DNA of 64,000 nt, taken from the NCBI RefSeq assembly GCF_000327385.1, contig NW_008708752.1, positions 86,791 to 150,790 of the forward strand. Direction: 5' to 3'. A model generated the notes under the pieces. That model was not told the origin of the DNA, ran no database searches, and saw nothing but the letters and a program-made list of their open reading frames with translations. The DNA comes from Lottia gigantea (taxonomy: Eukaryota > Mollusca > Gastropoda > Lottiidae). How positions within the stretch are numbered: position 1 is the first letter of the stretch; each line of letters starts with the position of its first letter. Positions 32,501-43,001 of this stretch are shown here, piece after piece. Both the position numbers and the translations under genes were made by a program.

Positions 32501-35500
32501 TTAGTATGTTCATATTTTACACTTACAACATCAGACATGTTAAGGATGGTATTAAACAGTTTTGGATTATATTCTTTTAATTCGCGGACCCTCTTTTGAT
32601 CTATTGGTGATATCTACAATATAAATAAATGAACCCGTCAATCAGAGTAGGAAAACTCCTTACTCTCAACCTTTTATGGGGGGGACTCGTCTGTTTCAAA
32701 ATCCCCGTTGTGCCTCACAAGAAGCTTTTTGGCTACCTGGTTTCAATTTATGTGAAAAACAGGAAATCGTGGCCATTTTTGACGCCATCGTCGATTGCGA
32801 TAATGTTTAACACGGATTTATAAGAACATATTTCTTGAAAATCCGAACTTAAGGAGTATTTGTCTGGTTTGTATTGTTTGGAATTGGTCGAAAAATGTGC
32901 TACGTATTTCTGTTCTTGACAGAGTGAAAGTTTGGTCATAGGGTCAGAATACACTGGAAATTGTTATTTAGAAGCTAGCCTTGAACATAGCGTACCTGAA
33001 TTTCTATGTCTGTATTGTTATCAACAGCACCCATGGGGAAATCCAATTTCACCCTGGTGTCAAGTGATGAAACGAATTCAAAACCGTCCTCTGTAACTAT
33101 AAGCTTTTCACTTATTCTTCTGGCTATAGCACATATTGACGATATCTCCATATAATCTGGTAGTTTGGTCAATGAAGTATCATTCTTAAATTAGAAATAA
33201 AGGTTTGATGAGGTCGACTGACGCGGAATTGAGTAAGCATTTTGATTCAATGCTGCTTCACAGCCATGTTTATATCGTATGGGTTCCTGACATTCAAATC
33301 TCCCATGATTGATACAAACCCGTGGTTTCCGAGTAACAGAGGAAGCTCCAGCCCCCTGAGAGTGGATGCACAAATAGGGACAGACTGGCCAAATGGTTGG
33401 AAAAGGTTGAGATTCAAAATGCGGCAGCTCAGTATAAACGCCATAGGTGCAATCCTCCCATGAAACGTCTGAGAGGGCTACCCTAGAAAATGTCTGACAA
33501 ACATAATGGATTTGGTGCATTCTGAGTGTGTGTTCTGACAAAAATAAATGCAGGTACTTACTGAAGTGGTCAATTTGGAAGGAAGGGTAAGCCATTTATT
33601 CCCCTCTGTTTCTACTACTAGAAAATATTCAAAAGCAGCATGATGAGGAATGTGTGTTTTGGGTAAATTTACTTGAACTTCCATTGATACCTCAGTTGCT
33701 GTGAATAAACCTGTTGTTCGGTAGATGTCTGTTATCTCAAAATCATCTTCTGTTAGAGGTATTTGGGTCTTCTTTCGATCCGCAGCAGTCCATCTGACAC
33801 ATTCGATATCACAAGATTGGTATCTCTGTTCATCTTCTTCAAGTACAATCACAACAATTTCTGAATGGAGCTTCACTTCTTTAAAAATTTGGCTTCAAAA
33901 TGGATAGAAAAAGTGAGAAAAATTAGAATGACATTAAAAAGGGGTATTCTATCGTATGTACGTTTACTGAGAGAGCTTAAAACCTTTATTAGCACCATTC
34001 TGGTGTCTATTCTGACGTCAGAACTCCTCGCACCTGCAGAACATTTGGCCAGATTATGACGTCATTATTGGAAGGTAGCAAATAGAAGCAAAAGAGAATT
34101 GTGGGATAACCAAACCCAAAGAAGAGCAATACGACAGCCTCTTTACTTCAGTGCAAAAAAATCTCACAAAGTTGAAGGTGACACTCAACATTTAAAATTA
34201 GATATTTACCAACCTTTCTTGACTTATGTTGTCATTGGAACTTTCTTCGAATTCTTTATTTTCATCCAAAACAAACGACATGTCATCAGAGCTATGTAAA
34301 CAACATGATGATATTCAAATAGTAGTATTAGAAGAATCATTTTTCTAACTTTTTTATGACGTATTTGATTCTCAAGTCAACATTATAATCTATCTAATAA
34401 GTTGTGGCATCCCGTGTAAATCGTTAAAAAAGAGTACAATTCGAAAACACTACAAGTGGAATATATTGTAGCGGATTTCATTCATCCCGCTTCTCACAAA
34501 CAGGTGCTTTCAAAGTAGGATTCAAAACTTCTTATCCAATTTATTCAAGTACAAAACTTCCTGTAACCCTTATCGGTTTCTGACTGCAGAGCGATTGTGA
34601 AACGTTTCTATGGCTGAATCAGAAACTGCTTTTGCTGAGCTTCCTGTTCGTAACTCTCGAAGTTAAGACCAAATATAGAGGAACTACGGGAATTTTAATT
34701 GGGCCATACTGATTTGAGTGATGGTTGGATAAACGGGAGAACAATTATAAGCTAAGTAAAATGATGAAATGTACCTTTCTGATAGTACCTCTTCGATGAA
34801 TATTTCTTCACAAGGGTCACCATTTATTTCATCTTGCCACGACGAGTTGATTTTACTGAAGTTAAAATATTTACATTGAAACTGACTTAAACAGAGGTAA
34901 TTAAGGTAAGAGCATCGACAATATGACTTGCATTGTAATATTTCGCTAACGCAAGGTATATACCGTCACTCAGAGTAAAAGTTACATTCTTCTTTTTTCA
35001 AAAAAAGTTATATTGAAAACAAATATTTATATTTTCAGTGGCTCTACTACCAAAGGGACTGGTTTAACCAAGTCCATGGGCCAAAAGAAAAAAAATACAA
35101 TCTAAACAAATGTACCAAAGTATACAATTATAATCAAACTAAGAAACCGGCAATATATAAATGAGTGAAATAGCATTTACTACAGATGAAAGACATTAGC
35201 CCTTCCATTAACAGATATTTAAAGATGGGTTTCCTTATTTTCTAGTGTCAAATTAAGCAAACTATTTGATTAATTGGTGTTTCTAATGAATTATCATGTA
35301 TTCTTAATCATATAATTATGCTCTTATTGCATATCATTAAGAGTCCAAGTATGTACAGTCCGGATAAACAAAAAAAAGACTTTTTGACCTTTCTTGATCG
35401 GTCACTCATTAGAATTCTGCTGGCAATTCTCTTCTTATTTAGCTAATTATGAATTAATTATGGATATGTGAGACAAACTGGTATTTTCCAAGTCATTAGA

Positions 35501-35905
35501 ACATCTCTACTTTCTATTCATATAAGTATTAGCATTTTCATTTTTATAAATGAAAATAAGGGAACCCATCTTTAATGGACAAAATGCAGTTCAACCAAGG
35601 TCCCACACTCATATAGTTAAGCCACTGTATATTCTATGAATTAAATGTGGTTACAAATGAAAAACAGCCTGAAAAAATGGAATATGAATATAGGTGGTTC
35701 TTAAGGGGCTGGACGGATTAGTTTTCCACTCATAATATGCGTTACCATTTATACTTAAATCCTTTAATGTACAGACATGACATTCTCTAATATCGAATTA
35801 CATATTAATAACTTACATTTGATCTTCATGGTCGACATCCTGCACAATGTTCAATCTGTTGCTCGCTTCTTTGCGAACATTTCTTACAATGTACGGGGTT
35901 GCCAT
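29597..35905 (-). CDS. ZU5-like/death-domain protein, paralogue A (798 aa)
   Basis: Probable intracellular signalling adaptor; I compare it with PIDD1, UNC5 and DTHD1, which combine ZU5-type beta domains with a C-terminal death domain. Exons (minus): 35817-35905, 34775-34855, 34214-34291, 33562-33892, 32996-33184, 32321-32613, 30744-31765, 29597-29910; GT-AG throughout, 2397 nt in frame. Residues 1-82 are polar and acidic; 83-193 form a beta-rich domain; 194-353 a ZU5-like region with VTEDGFEFVSS and LDFPMGAV; 354-500 a further beta region (UPA-like, uncertain); 500-694 a glutamine/proline-rich disordered linker; 710-790 the death domain (SMMMLAETYG, FEILVEWLLK, LLKKAFQSIG). An AG directly precedes the ATG in all three copies, so an upstream non-coding exon is likely. 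No signal peptide. Intact. The family name is less certain than the gene model. Confidence 0.85.
30480..30727. mobile_element. MITE family 2, copy 3 (gene A intron 7)
   Basis: Contains CATAGCTCCCCGTCGAAATTTG and CTAGTACTTCTGAAGACT, shared with copies at 20075, 21548 and 51150. It ends about 17 bp from the donor side of gene A exon 7. Confidence 0.6.
35217..35580. mobile_element. TTAA-flanked MITE in gene A intron 1
   Basis: Terminal inverted repeats of about 26 bp: TTAAAGATGGGTTTCCTTAT followed by TTTC, and GAAAATAAGGGAACCCATCT followed by TTAA. TTAA at both ends suggests a piggyBac-type non-autonomous element. No coding content. Confidence 0.65.
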
Positions 35906-35924
35906 CTGGAAAAGTACTAAGGTA

Positions 35925-35975
35925 AATTAGTCACAGTAATAACGTCACAAGGTAAATTGGCGACAGTGACGCGCT
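35925..35975. repeat. GGTAAATTRGTCACAG repeat, short copy upstream of gene A
   Basis: About two units of AAGGTAAATTAGTCACAGTA immediately 5' of gene A. Longer arrays of the same unit lie 5' of the other two family members. Confidence 0.65.
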
Positions 35976-36097
35976 GAAAGAAAGTCATGCATATAGATTA
36001 CAATCTACATGCCTGACAGCAGCAACATTCTGTGGCTTCTTCAGCCTCAATTACCAAATATACAAATATGTTCCCATATTTTGGTTAAGTTAAAGGC

Positions 36098-36416
36098 TTT
36101 AAAGGGATACTACCTCTTAGAATGGACATAAAAAGTCTTTAACTTGATCAAAAAGAGTATATATTCATCAGTTGGACTTACCAGGTGTCATGACTAAAGA
36201 ATAGAATCTCTATATAAGACGGTATATCCATTAAACTATAAAGTAAATTTTGAAACACTAAGCTTGTTTAATAACTAGTTTTATGGATTCAATTGGATAT
36301 AGCGAGATTCTATCGTATAGTTTTGACACCAGATAAGTCTACTTATTAACAAAGACTCATTTAAAAAATTTCATTTTTGTGGTCATCCTAAGAGATAGTT
36401 AATCTTTAACTAAAAG
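36098..36416. mobile_element. Hairpin MITE, family 1, full copy
   Basis: TTAAAGGGATACTACCTCTT at the left and CCTAAGAGATAGTTAATCTT at the right, with inner pairs around ACCAGGTGTC and GACACCAGAT. Non-coding. Confidence 0.7.
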
Positions 36417-36419
36417 CTG

Positions 36420-37550
36420 CTCATTGAAAAGTTCTGAAAAGAAGGGAAATAACACAAACACCGTCCAGCCAAAATTTATTAAAACCTATCCCGGATATCT
36501 TCATAATACATTTAAGCATGCCAATTTTCTTCAAAATCAAATCAAAACCGTAGTCTACATGGTAACCACATCAAGGCAAATTGGCTATTCCAACTTCCAA
36601 TTTTTACTGGTTGTAAAGCTGAAATTTACAGGGAAATTCCAGATTGACTCTCTTGGCCTACATGTAAGTAAAAGCAGAATTGTGTTTCGAAAGTTTAATC
36701 TTTCACATATCTTAAAAATTCGGATTTGTATAAAATCAATTTAAATAATACCTGCCAATCAGCCTGAAAATACAGCCATAAGATAAAAAGACATTTAATT
36801 GTGTCAGGGGTCACAGGTGCACAGGGTAAACATTCTGTTAATTCACGTTTAAATATCCTTGATATTCTTAATCTATTTCAAGCTTAGCTCGTTGACAATA
36901 GATTTGGTGGTATAAGTATATTCACGTTTGCTCAAATTTCATATATGTCCTTAGGTTATTATATATGTTATGATTTATTCTAAAAAAAAAATCGAGTGTA
37001 CAATAACATTTATGAATAAAACACTAGGATAAATCAGTAGTCAGTATATTGAATACTGTTATGAAATTGATCTTATTAGTTCAGACTAGACAGGTACAGT
37101 CAATGCGACATACTATTCATAATGTCTAGTTAAATGTGGTGTAATTTATGGTCGCTCAATAAAGATAAGGCTTAATCACTATGTAGGGCACTACTAATAT
37201 TAGACTAACAGTTGCTAACATTCTGTGCTTCGACATGCCAATGTCTAAAGTCTTCGTGAACTAACGTGAGGTGTGTGCGAAGGGTACGGGGTGCGTGTCA
37301 TGTCCTTTGGAGAATTTTGAAATTGCAATTGTCGAGGTTGAATTAAAAAAAAGAATATTTTTGAAAGATTAAATTGATTTGGTGCATCCTGGCACATATC
37401 TTTAAATGTGTTAAAATGGTTTGCCAGGCAATGCAACATACGCCCACTACTAGCTGTCAGAAATGATAACAAAGTCTTTAGTAGCTTAATAATGAATTTA
37501 CAATAATCTTTAACATGAAATTCAACCATGTAAAAGGTCTCATTGACGAT
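36420..37550. other. Intergenic, no gene seen
   Basis: AT-rich sequence upstream of gene A. Open frames are short, with no codon pattern or similarity I recognise. Confidence 0.5.
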
Positions 37551-37870
37551 GGCAATAACTCTGAAACTGTTCATCCGATTATTACCAATTTCGATCTCAT
37601 CAATATATACATGCTTACAAATGTTTCATCAAGATCGGATAAAAACTGTAGTCCCCGTCATGCCTACAAGCCAAATTTAACGCGTTTTACCTAGTCAAGG
37701 GCAATAAATCTCAAACCCTTCATCCGATCATTACCAATTTCGACCGAGATCTCATCAATATTCCAAGGATCATCAAGATCGGAAAAAACTGTAGCCTCTA
37801 TCGTGTTTACAAGAAATGTGGACGGACCAACGGGCGGTCCAACGGACAGGGACGACGGCAATTTAAGTCC
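37551..37870. repeat. Dispersed repeat, two tandem units
   Basis: Two units of about 120-150 bp with GGCAATAACTCTGAAACTG / GGCAATAAATCTCAAACCC, CATCAAGATCGGA and AAACTGTAG, at 37551 and 37699, followed by GGACGGACCAACGGGCGGTC. The style is that of a common molluscan dispersed repeat. A related copy in reverse orientation lies at about 51955-52290. Confidence 0.65.
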
Positions 37871-38859
37871 ACATTTCCATTTGGCCTTAAAAAATGAATT
37901 GATGGTTCAACTGAGGAATGCAAACCATTTTTCTAAAGGGTGGGGTCAAATGTACCTCCACTTGTGCCGCCACTGTTTAATCTATGCGTATCAAGCTGTG
38001 CCAATGCTGTAAATATACTGATTGTGCTTTGCGTACACTTTGTGTTACTTATGCACGAATAGGCACCCGTATGGCACGCCTTGCCACGATCAACAAAGCG
38101 GCGTTTCGTGTATAAAAATCGTGCATGTATATTCGTAAACACTATACTCGATATTCATGAAAGATTGTGGGATCGTGTAAAAAGTACATTTCTCAAGAAC
38201 ATCGTGCTGCAATTTATTTTACGACGATCATAAACAAACGTAAAATGTGTTATCTAGTTATGATTACCTATCAAAACATTTGGACGATATTCATAAAAAG
38301 AGAAAGTTAGTGCCAGTTACTGTATATAGTATTTAAATTCGAGATTTTTACATAGAAATGTTCTAGACTATCGAAATTATGAGAAGAAAAATGATTTTAA
38401 AACATCGCAACCACAGTATTCTTTTTAAAAATTCACAAAAACAATTAGCTTACCTTTATCTTGTTTTATAATGGGGTGTGCAGATTTGTTGTGGCAACGG
38501 GTTATTTTAGCGTATAAGTTAATCTAAAAATAGTATTTTTATTTTTAAATGGATTATTAATGGGAATTCCCAAAATATAACATTATAAAGCAGGGGTTTT
38601 AGTACGTAATTGGGGAGGAGGAGATTCCCAGGCTGATCTTGTGACAGGAGCAGATTCTTAGAGCAATTTAGTCAACCCGAGAGCACAAAAGAATGAAAAA
38701 GTGCAATTGCCAGTTACTATCGGTTGCTCACATTTTACCATCTTGCAGAATTTGCAACCATCAGATGGAGTCCTTAACCATTGATGGCCGTCCCTCTCCT
38801 CCCTTAGTGGGGTGGTGGGGGTAGGGGAGGCATTTAAAAAAAGAATTTACAAGATAAAA
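37871..38859. other. Intergenic, no gene seen
   Basis: No coding pattern. A G-rich purine stretch occurs near 38800. Confidence 0.45.
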
Positions 38860-39180
38860 AAATTACTGCCATTATCATAGAGATATCTTATGTTCACTAC
38901 TGTCTTTATCACAGAAATATCTCATGTTTACTCCTGCCATAGAGACATAACATGTTTTCTACTACTGCTGTTATAGAAATATAACATATAACATAGTCAC
39001 TACTGCCATTGTAATAAAAACTGAACATGTTTACAATTGCTTTTTTAACATAGAACATGTTTACAAACATGTTTACACTTACAATTTTGATAAAGAATAT
39101 GACAATGTTTACAGTTACTATGTTGAAATCTTTTCGATAAATAGAAACATAACATGTTAACACATCATTGCTTCACCAAT
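38860..39180. repeat. AACATGTTTAC repeat, copy 2
   Basis: Units like ATAACATGTTTTCTACTACT and GAACATGTTTACAATTGC, the same family as 28600-29040, lying just 3' of the decayed ZU5/death copy. Confidence 0.75.
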
Positions 39181-39429
39181 AAATAAAAGTTTAACAAACG
39201 TTATTTCACTCAATGGACATTTTACTTACAATGACTTTCGTAGAAATTCATCCTTATATAGATTTTACGTTGTACTATGTCCAAACTGAAAAGATTTCTA
39301 ACTATCGTATCTTTACACTTTTTGAAGACATTCTCTGACAAATCATTCGAATGATTGGTTTACGCTTGTCTTGAGATTTCACATTTTGGAACCAAGCATC
39401 TACATTGCAAACATGGCTTTCTAATGTTT

Positions 39430-40490
39430 GAATCCTAGCATCCTAATAAGAGTGTATGATAACCATCAATGTGATCCTACAAGAAATGATGTTTCTTATT
39501 CGACTATTACCATCAAAATCATCCGTGTTTGTTTGACAATCAGGTGTAATGGTTAGGTCATGTTTCACTCTTGATTTGGACTTTGCATGTTTTCGGTAGA
39601 TTGGGAAGTTCTACCAAGTTGTGGTTGTGGTGATAGCGAAACATTGTGAGCTTGATTCGACTGTGCTGGAGGTAGCGAAATATTACCATACAGTTTTGTC
39701 GCTTGCCGATCCAGCAGGTTGGTATGACTATGAGTTTGTACTTGATTCGTCCTTTTTGAAATACTGGTCAGACCAGACAATTATCGATTTTTTCCCATTA
39801 CCACAACAAATGTATATTTACAACCAATCAGATTTAATATGCATTGTAGACTCGGCCAATTTCAAAGATTTTAAGCAACCAGTCCAGGCGATATTTAGTC
39901 GAAAGTCAAAATTGTTCGATATTCGTCAGTGTACACCTATGGTTCCAGAATTTGGTAACGGTTACTGGTTGGTCTCCTATGTACAAACATGAAATTGCCT
40001 ACTTTCTTCTAGTGCCTCAAACTCTTCACAAGGGATACCATCTATTTGATCTTGCCACCTTGAGTTGATCTCTCTGAAGTAAACATATCTACATGGGTCA
40101 CAAAGCTGTATTTTTGCCAAATTGTCATGGCAGCAGTATAAGCCTTCCCTGTATAAAGTGTCGATGACCATTCCCTATCATATCTGTATCACAGACTGAA
40201 AACTGGGGTGAAAAATTGAAGGTAGTATCACCATCTATGTCTCAACGCCCCAAACTTCTGGGTCAGCATTGCGTGGTACAGCATGAGCAACACCGTTTCC
40301 ACTCAGATATTATTTGTAATCTGTATATTTTGAATTAAAATCAACTCTATGGATATTAACTACATATGGACACGTAATTCTCAAAAAACATAACTTACAT
40401 GTGATCTTCATCTTTGTCAGCTTCTTGCAAAACGTCCAACGTGTTTTTTACTTCAAGGCGTACACTTCTTACAATGAACGGGATTTCCAT
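39430..40490 (-). pseudogene. Decayed third copy of the ZU5/death gene
   Basis: Remnant between the two intact paralogues, in the same orientation. The first coding exon is preserved at 40399-40490 (MEIPFIVRSVRLEVKNTLDV, 92 nt as in paralogue B). The second is at about 40003-40078 (INSRWQDQIDGIPCEEF), but its donor is altered to a weak site. The 3' part of the long linker exon is at about 39506-39780 (HTNLLDRQATKLYGNISLP) and ends in a premature stop. Exons 3-6, the 5' part of the linker exon and the death domain are missing, so an internal deletion and loss of the 3' end must have occurred. It resembles paralogue B more than A in the linker. Not expected to make a functional product. Confidence 0.85.
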
Positions 40491-40579
40491 CTATAATACC
40501 GAAGATCAAAGGAAATTTAATCATACATTTAGATACAATAATCTCGATGTATTTCATTTAAGTCACGAGTCATGTAAAC

Positions 40580-40985
40580 TAGTCACAGTCAGGCACTCAC
40601 TAGGCACCACGCTTAGTAATAAGGTCATAATCTTGTATGTTCACAATAACCTGCCACATTGTAAACATGTCACATTCAGACAATCACAAGGTACATTACG
40701 CTTTGTGATAAGCTCATAATCCTGTATGGTCACAATAACACTGTCAAATTGTAAACATGACACATTCAGACAATCACAAGGTACATTACGCTTTGTGATA
40801 AGCTCATAACCCTGTATGGTCACAATAACACTGTCACATTGAAAACATGTCACATTCAGACAATCACAAGGTACATTACGCTTTGTGATAAGCTCACAAC
40901 CCTGTATGGTCACAATAACACTGTCACATTGTAAACATGTCACATTCAGACACTCATAAGGTACATTACGCTTTGTGATAAGGTC
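40580..40985. repeat. 90-bp tandem repeat, about 4.5 units
   Basis: Units start with CACATTCAGACAATCACAAG at 40671, 40761, 40851 and 40941, exactly 90 bp apart and nearly identical. Because 90 is a multiple of 3, the minus strand stays open across the array; this is not a gene. It derives from the GTCACA-type repeat 5' of the decayed copy. Confidence 0.93.
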
Positions 40986-41766
40986 AGAAGCCCACGAGGT
41001 AAATTAGGCCCAGTAATATGGTTATAAATGGTTACAGTGTGAATACACTTGCATAGTAATTTAGTAAATGTGTCCTCTTGGTAAAGTGGTCACTACCATT
41101 TGACCAAGTCAATTAGTCACAACCTTTTGCCCACAGCTGCATCGAGCAGCAAAACTTGGTCGACATTTCAAGTAAATAACAAACTTTTAGATCGTGTAAA
41201 TAGGCTGTAAGTCTGTCTATTTGGTCAGGAAGTAGAATGGTATGTTATTTTGTTGTGTGCTTGAGTTCAAACTTTCTTTTATATAAAGAAGACTTTAGCA
41301 TCTGTAATTGAACCCGGAAGTGAGGCGGCATATATACTAGTTTTGTATGAATTCCCACATCCTTGGTCAAATTTACTAAGGAAAAGCTCTTCTTCTTCCC
41401 CACCCTCCTTCCCACATAAAGTGTTGGATAACCATATCTATTATCAACAAATATTCTGTTTTATATTAACAGCATGTTAGGGTGTTGGTGGGGGAAGGTC
41501 TCAGGTTGATCCGGACTGGATTATTAGCAAATTGCGATGACTGAATAATAGCAGTTGTATTGATTGGTGTTAGAACTTTTTCTTCAATTTTGAAAAGAAT
41601 TGATCGAAGAATGACACATGATATATTTTTAAAAATAAATATGTTTTACCTTTTCTTTTGTCTAAAAGACTTAAAACAATGATGTACACACATAGTAACG
41701 TACTTATTTTATCTTTAATGTAAATAAATGTATATTTATAAGCTCATACATAGATAGTCCATCAAA

Positions 41767-42055
41767 CTATATTGTGCAATTATTTCGAGGGAATTTCCAA
41801 CAATAGACCAAAGGGGACTCGACAACAATCATTTTTAGGAGAGTGGTAAATTGGTCACAATAATTTGTACGTATCGTGCAATTATTTCGAGGGAATTTCC
41901 AACAATAGACCAAAGGGGACTCGACAACAATCATTTTTAGGAGAGTGGTAAATTGGTCACAATAATTTGTACGTATCGTGCAATTATTTCGAGGGAATTT
42001 CCAACAATAGACCAAAGGGGACTCGACAACAATTATTTTAAGGAGAGTGGTAAAT
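41767..42055. repeat. 102-bp tandem repeat, about 2.8 units
   Basis: GTGCAATTATTTCGAGGGAA recurs at about 41773, 41877 and 41979 with near-identical units. The minus-strand open frame is again due to the period being a multiple of 3. Confidence 0.92.
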
Positions 42056-42470
42056 TGGTCACAATAATTTGTTCAAATACTAAATTGGTCACGATATTTT
42101 ATCATTAGGTAAATTGGTCACAGTTATTCAATTACAAGCTATCTTGGTCACAATATAATTACAAGGTAAACTGGTCACAGTAATATGGTTACAAGGTCAA
42201 ATGGTCATGGTAATTTATTCATAAGATAATGATCACAGGGTAAAATGTTTTCAGTAATTTGGTCACAAGATTTTATAATAATATTCATTTGCATAAAAGG
42301 TTAAAATCACATTTATTTGGTCACAATATAAATAGGTCACAATAATATATCTTTGAGACTAATTGGTCACAAAATAAAAAGGACATAGTAATTAGTTAAA
42401 ACGTAATTCAACACCATGTATATAGGTCACTGTCATTTGATTACTTGATTAATTTGGCACAAGGTAAAAA
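42056..42470. repeat. Degenerate GGTAAATTGGTCACA array
   Basis: Scattered copies of AAATTGGTCACAATAATTT with variable spacing, joined to the 102-bp repeat whose unit contains the same core. Confidence 0.75.
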
Positions 42471-43001
42471 AAACAACAACCAGGCGACAAGCATTGTGGG
42501 CATATAAGAATTTTTAGAAACACAAAACTACAATCTATTCAATAAATATACAAATGCTGACAACCAAACAAAGAAAATACATAGTAGTATAGATATTTTA
42601 CAGTGGATCAATTTCAAATATTTCTGATTGTCCTACAATTTTAACAAAAAGATACTGCGTAGTTTTAGACAATCTTCATTTCCAGAATGTCATTAACATT
42701 GTCACCCTAATTCCAAGTTTTGGTTAAATCTGTACATAATTGTGCCTTTTAGAATAAATAAACTAAGAACTAAGGATCCGATATTTTACGTTTCCCATTT
42801 TCAATAGAGTTTATCTTTGGGCAATAATATGGTACAATATACATTTTTCCACTCAAGCTCAAGGGCTGGCTGCAGACTTCATCGTTATCAAGTTGTAATG
42901 ATGTTTTTTTTTTAGAAACTGGTCACAATTCTAGACATCACTCGATGTGGTTCCGTTATACTGGTTGATTTTAGAAAGATTTGAGAAGATTTTTTTTAGA
43001 T
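42471..43001. other. 3' flank of paralogue B, no gene
   Basis: AT-rich; should hold the 3' untranslated region of paralogue B. Confidence 0.45.

Noticed and set aside
39621-39992. Plus-strand open frame of 123 codons
   Set aside because: Lies antisense over the decayed ZU5/death copy and has no similarity I recognise.
40641-40943. Minus-strand open frame with repeated NVPCDCLNVTC
   Set aside because: It is a translation of the 90-bp tandem repeat; the frame stays open only because the period is a multiple of 3.
41767-42015. Minus-strand open frame with three identical units
   Set aside because: Product of the 102-bp tandem repeat, with no start context or similarity.
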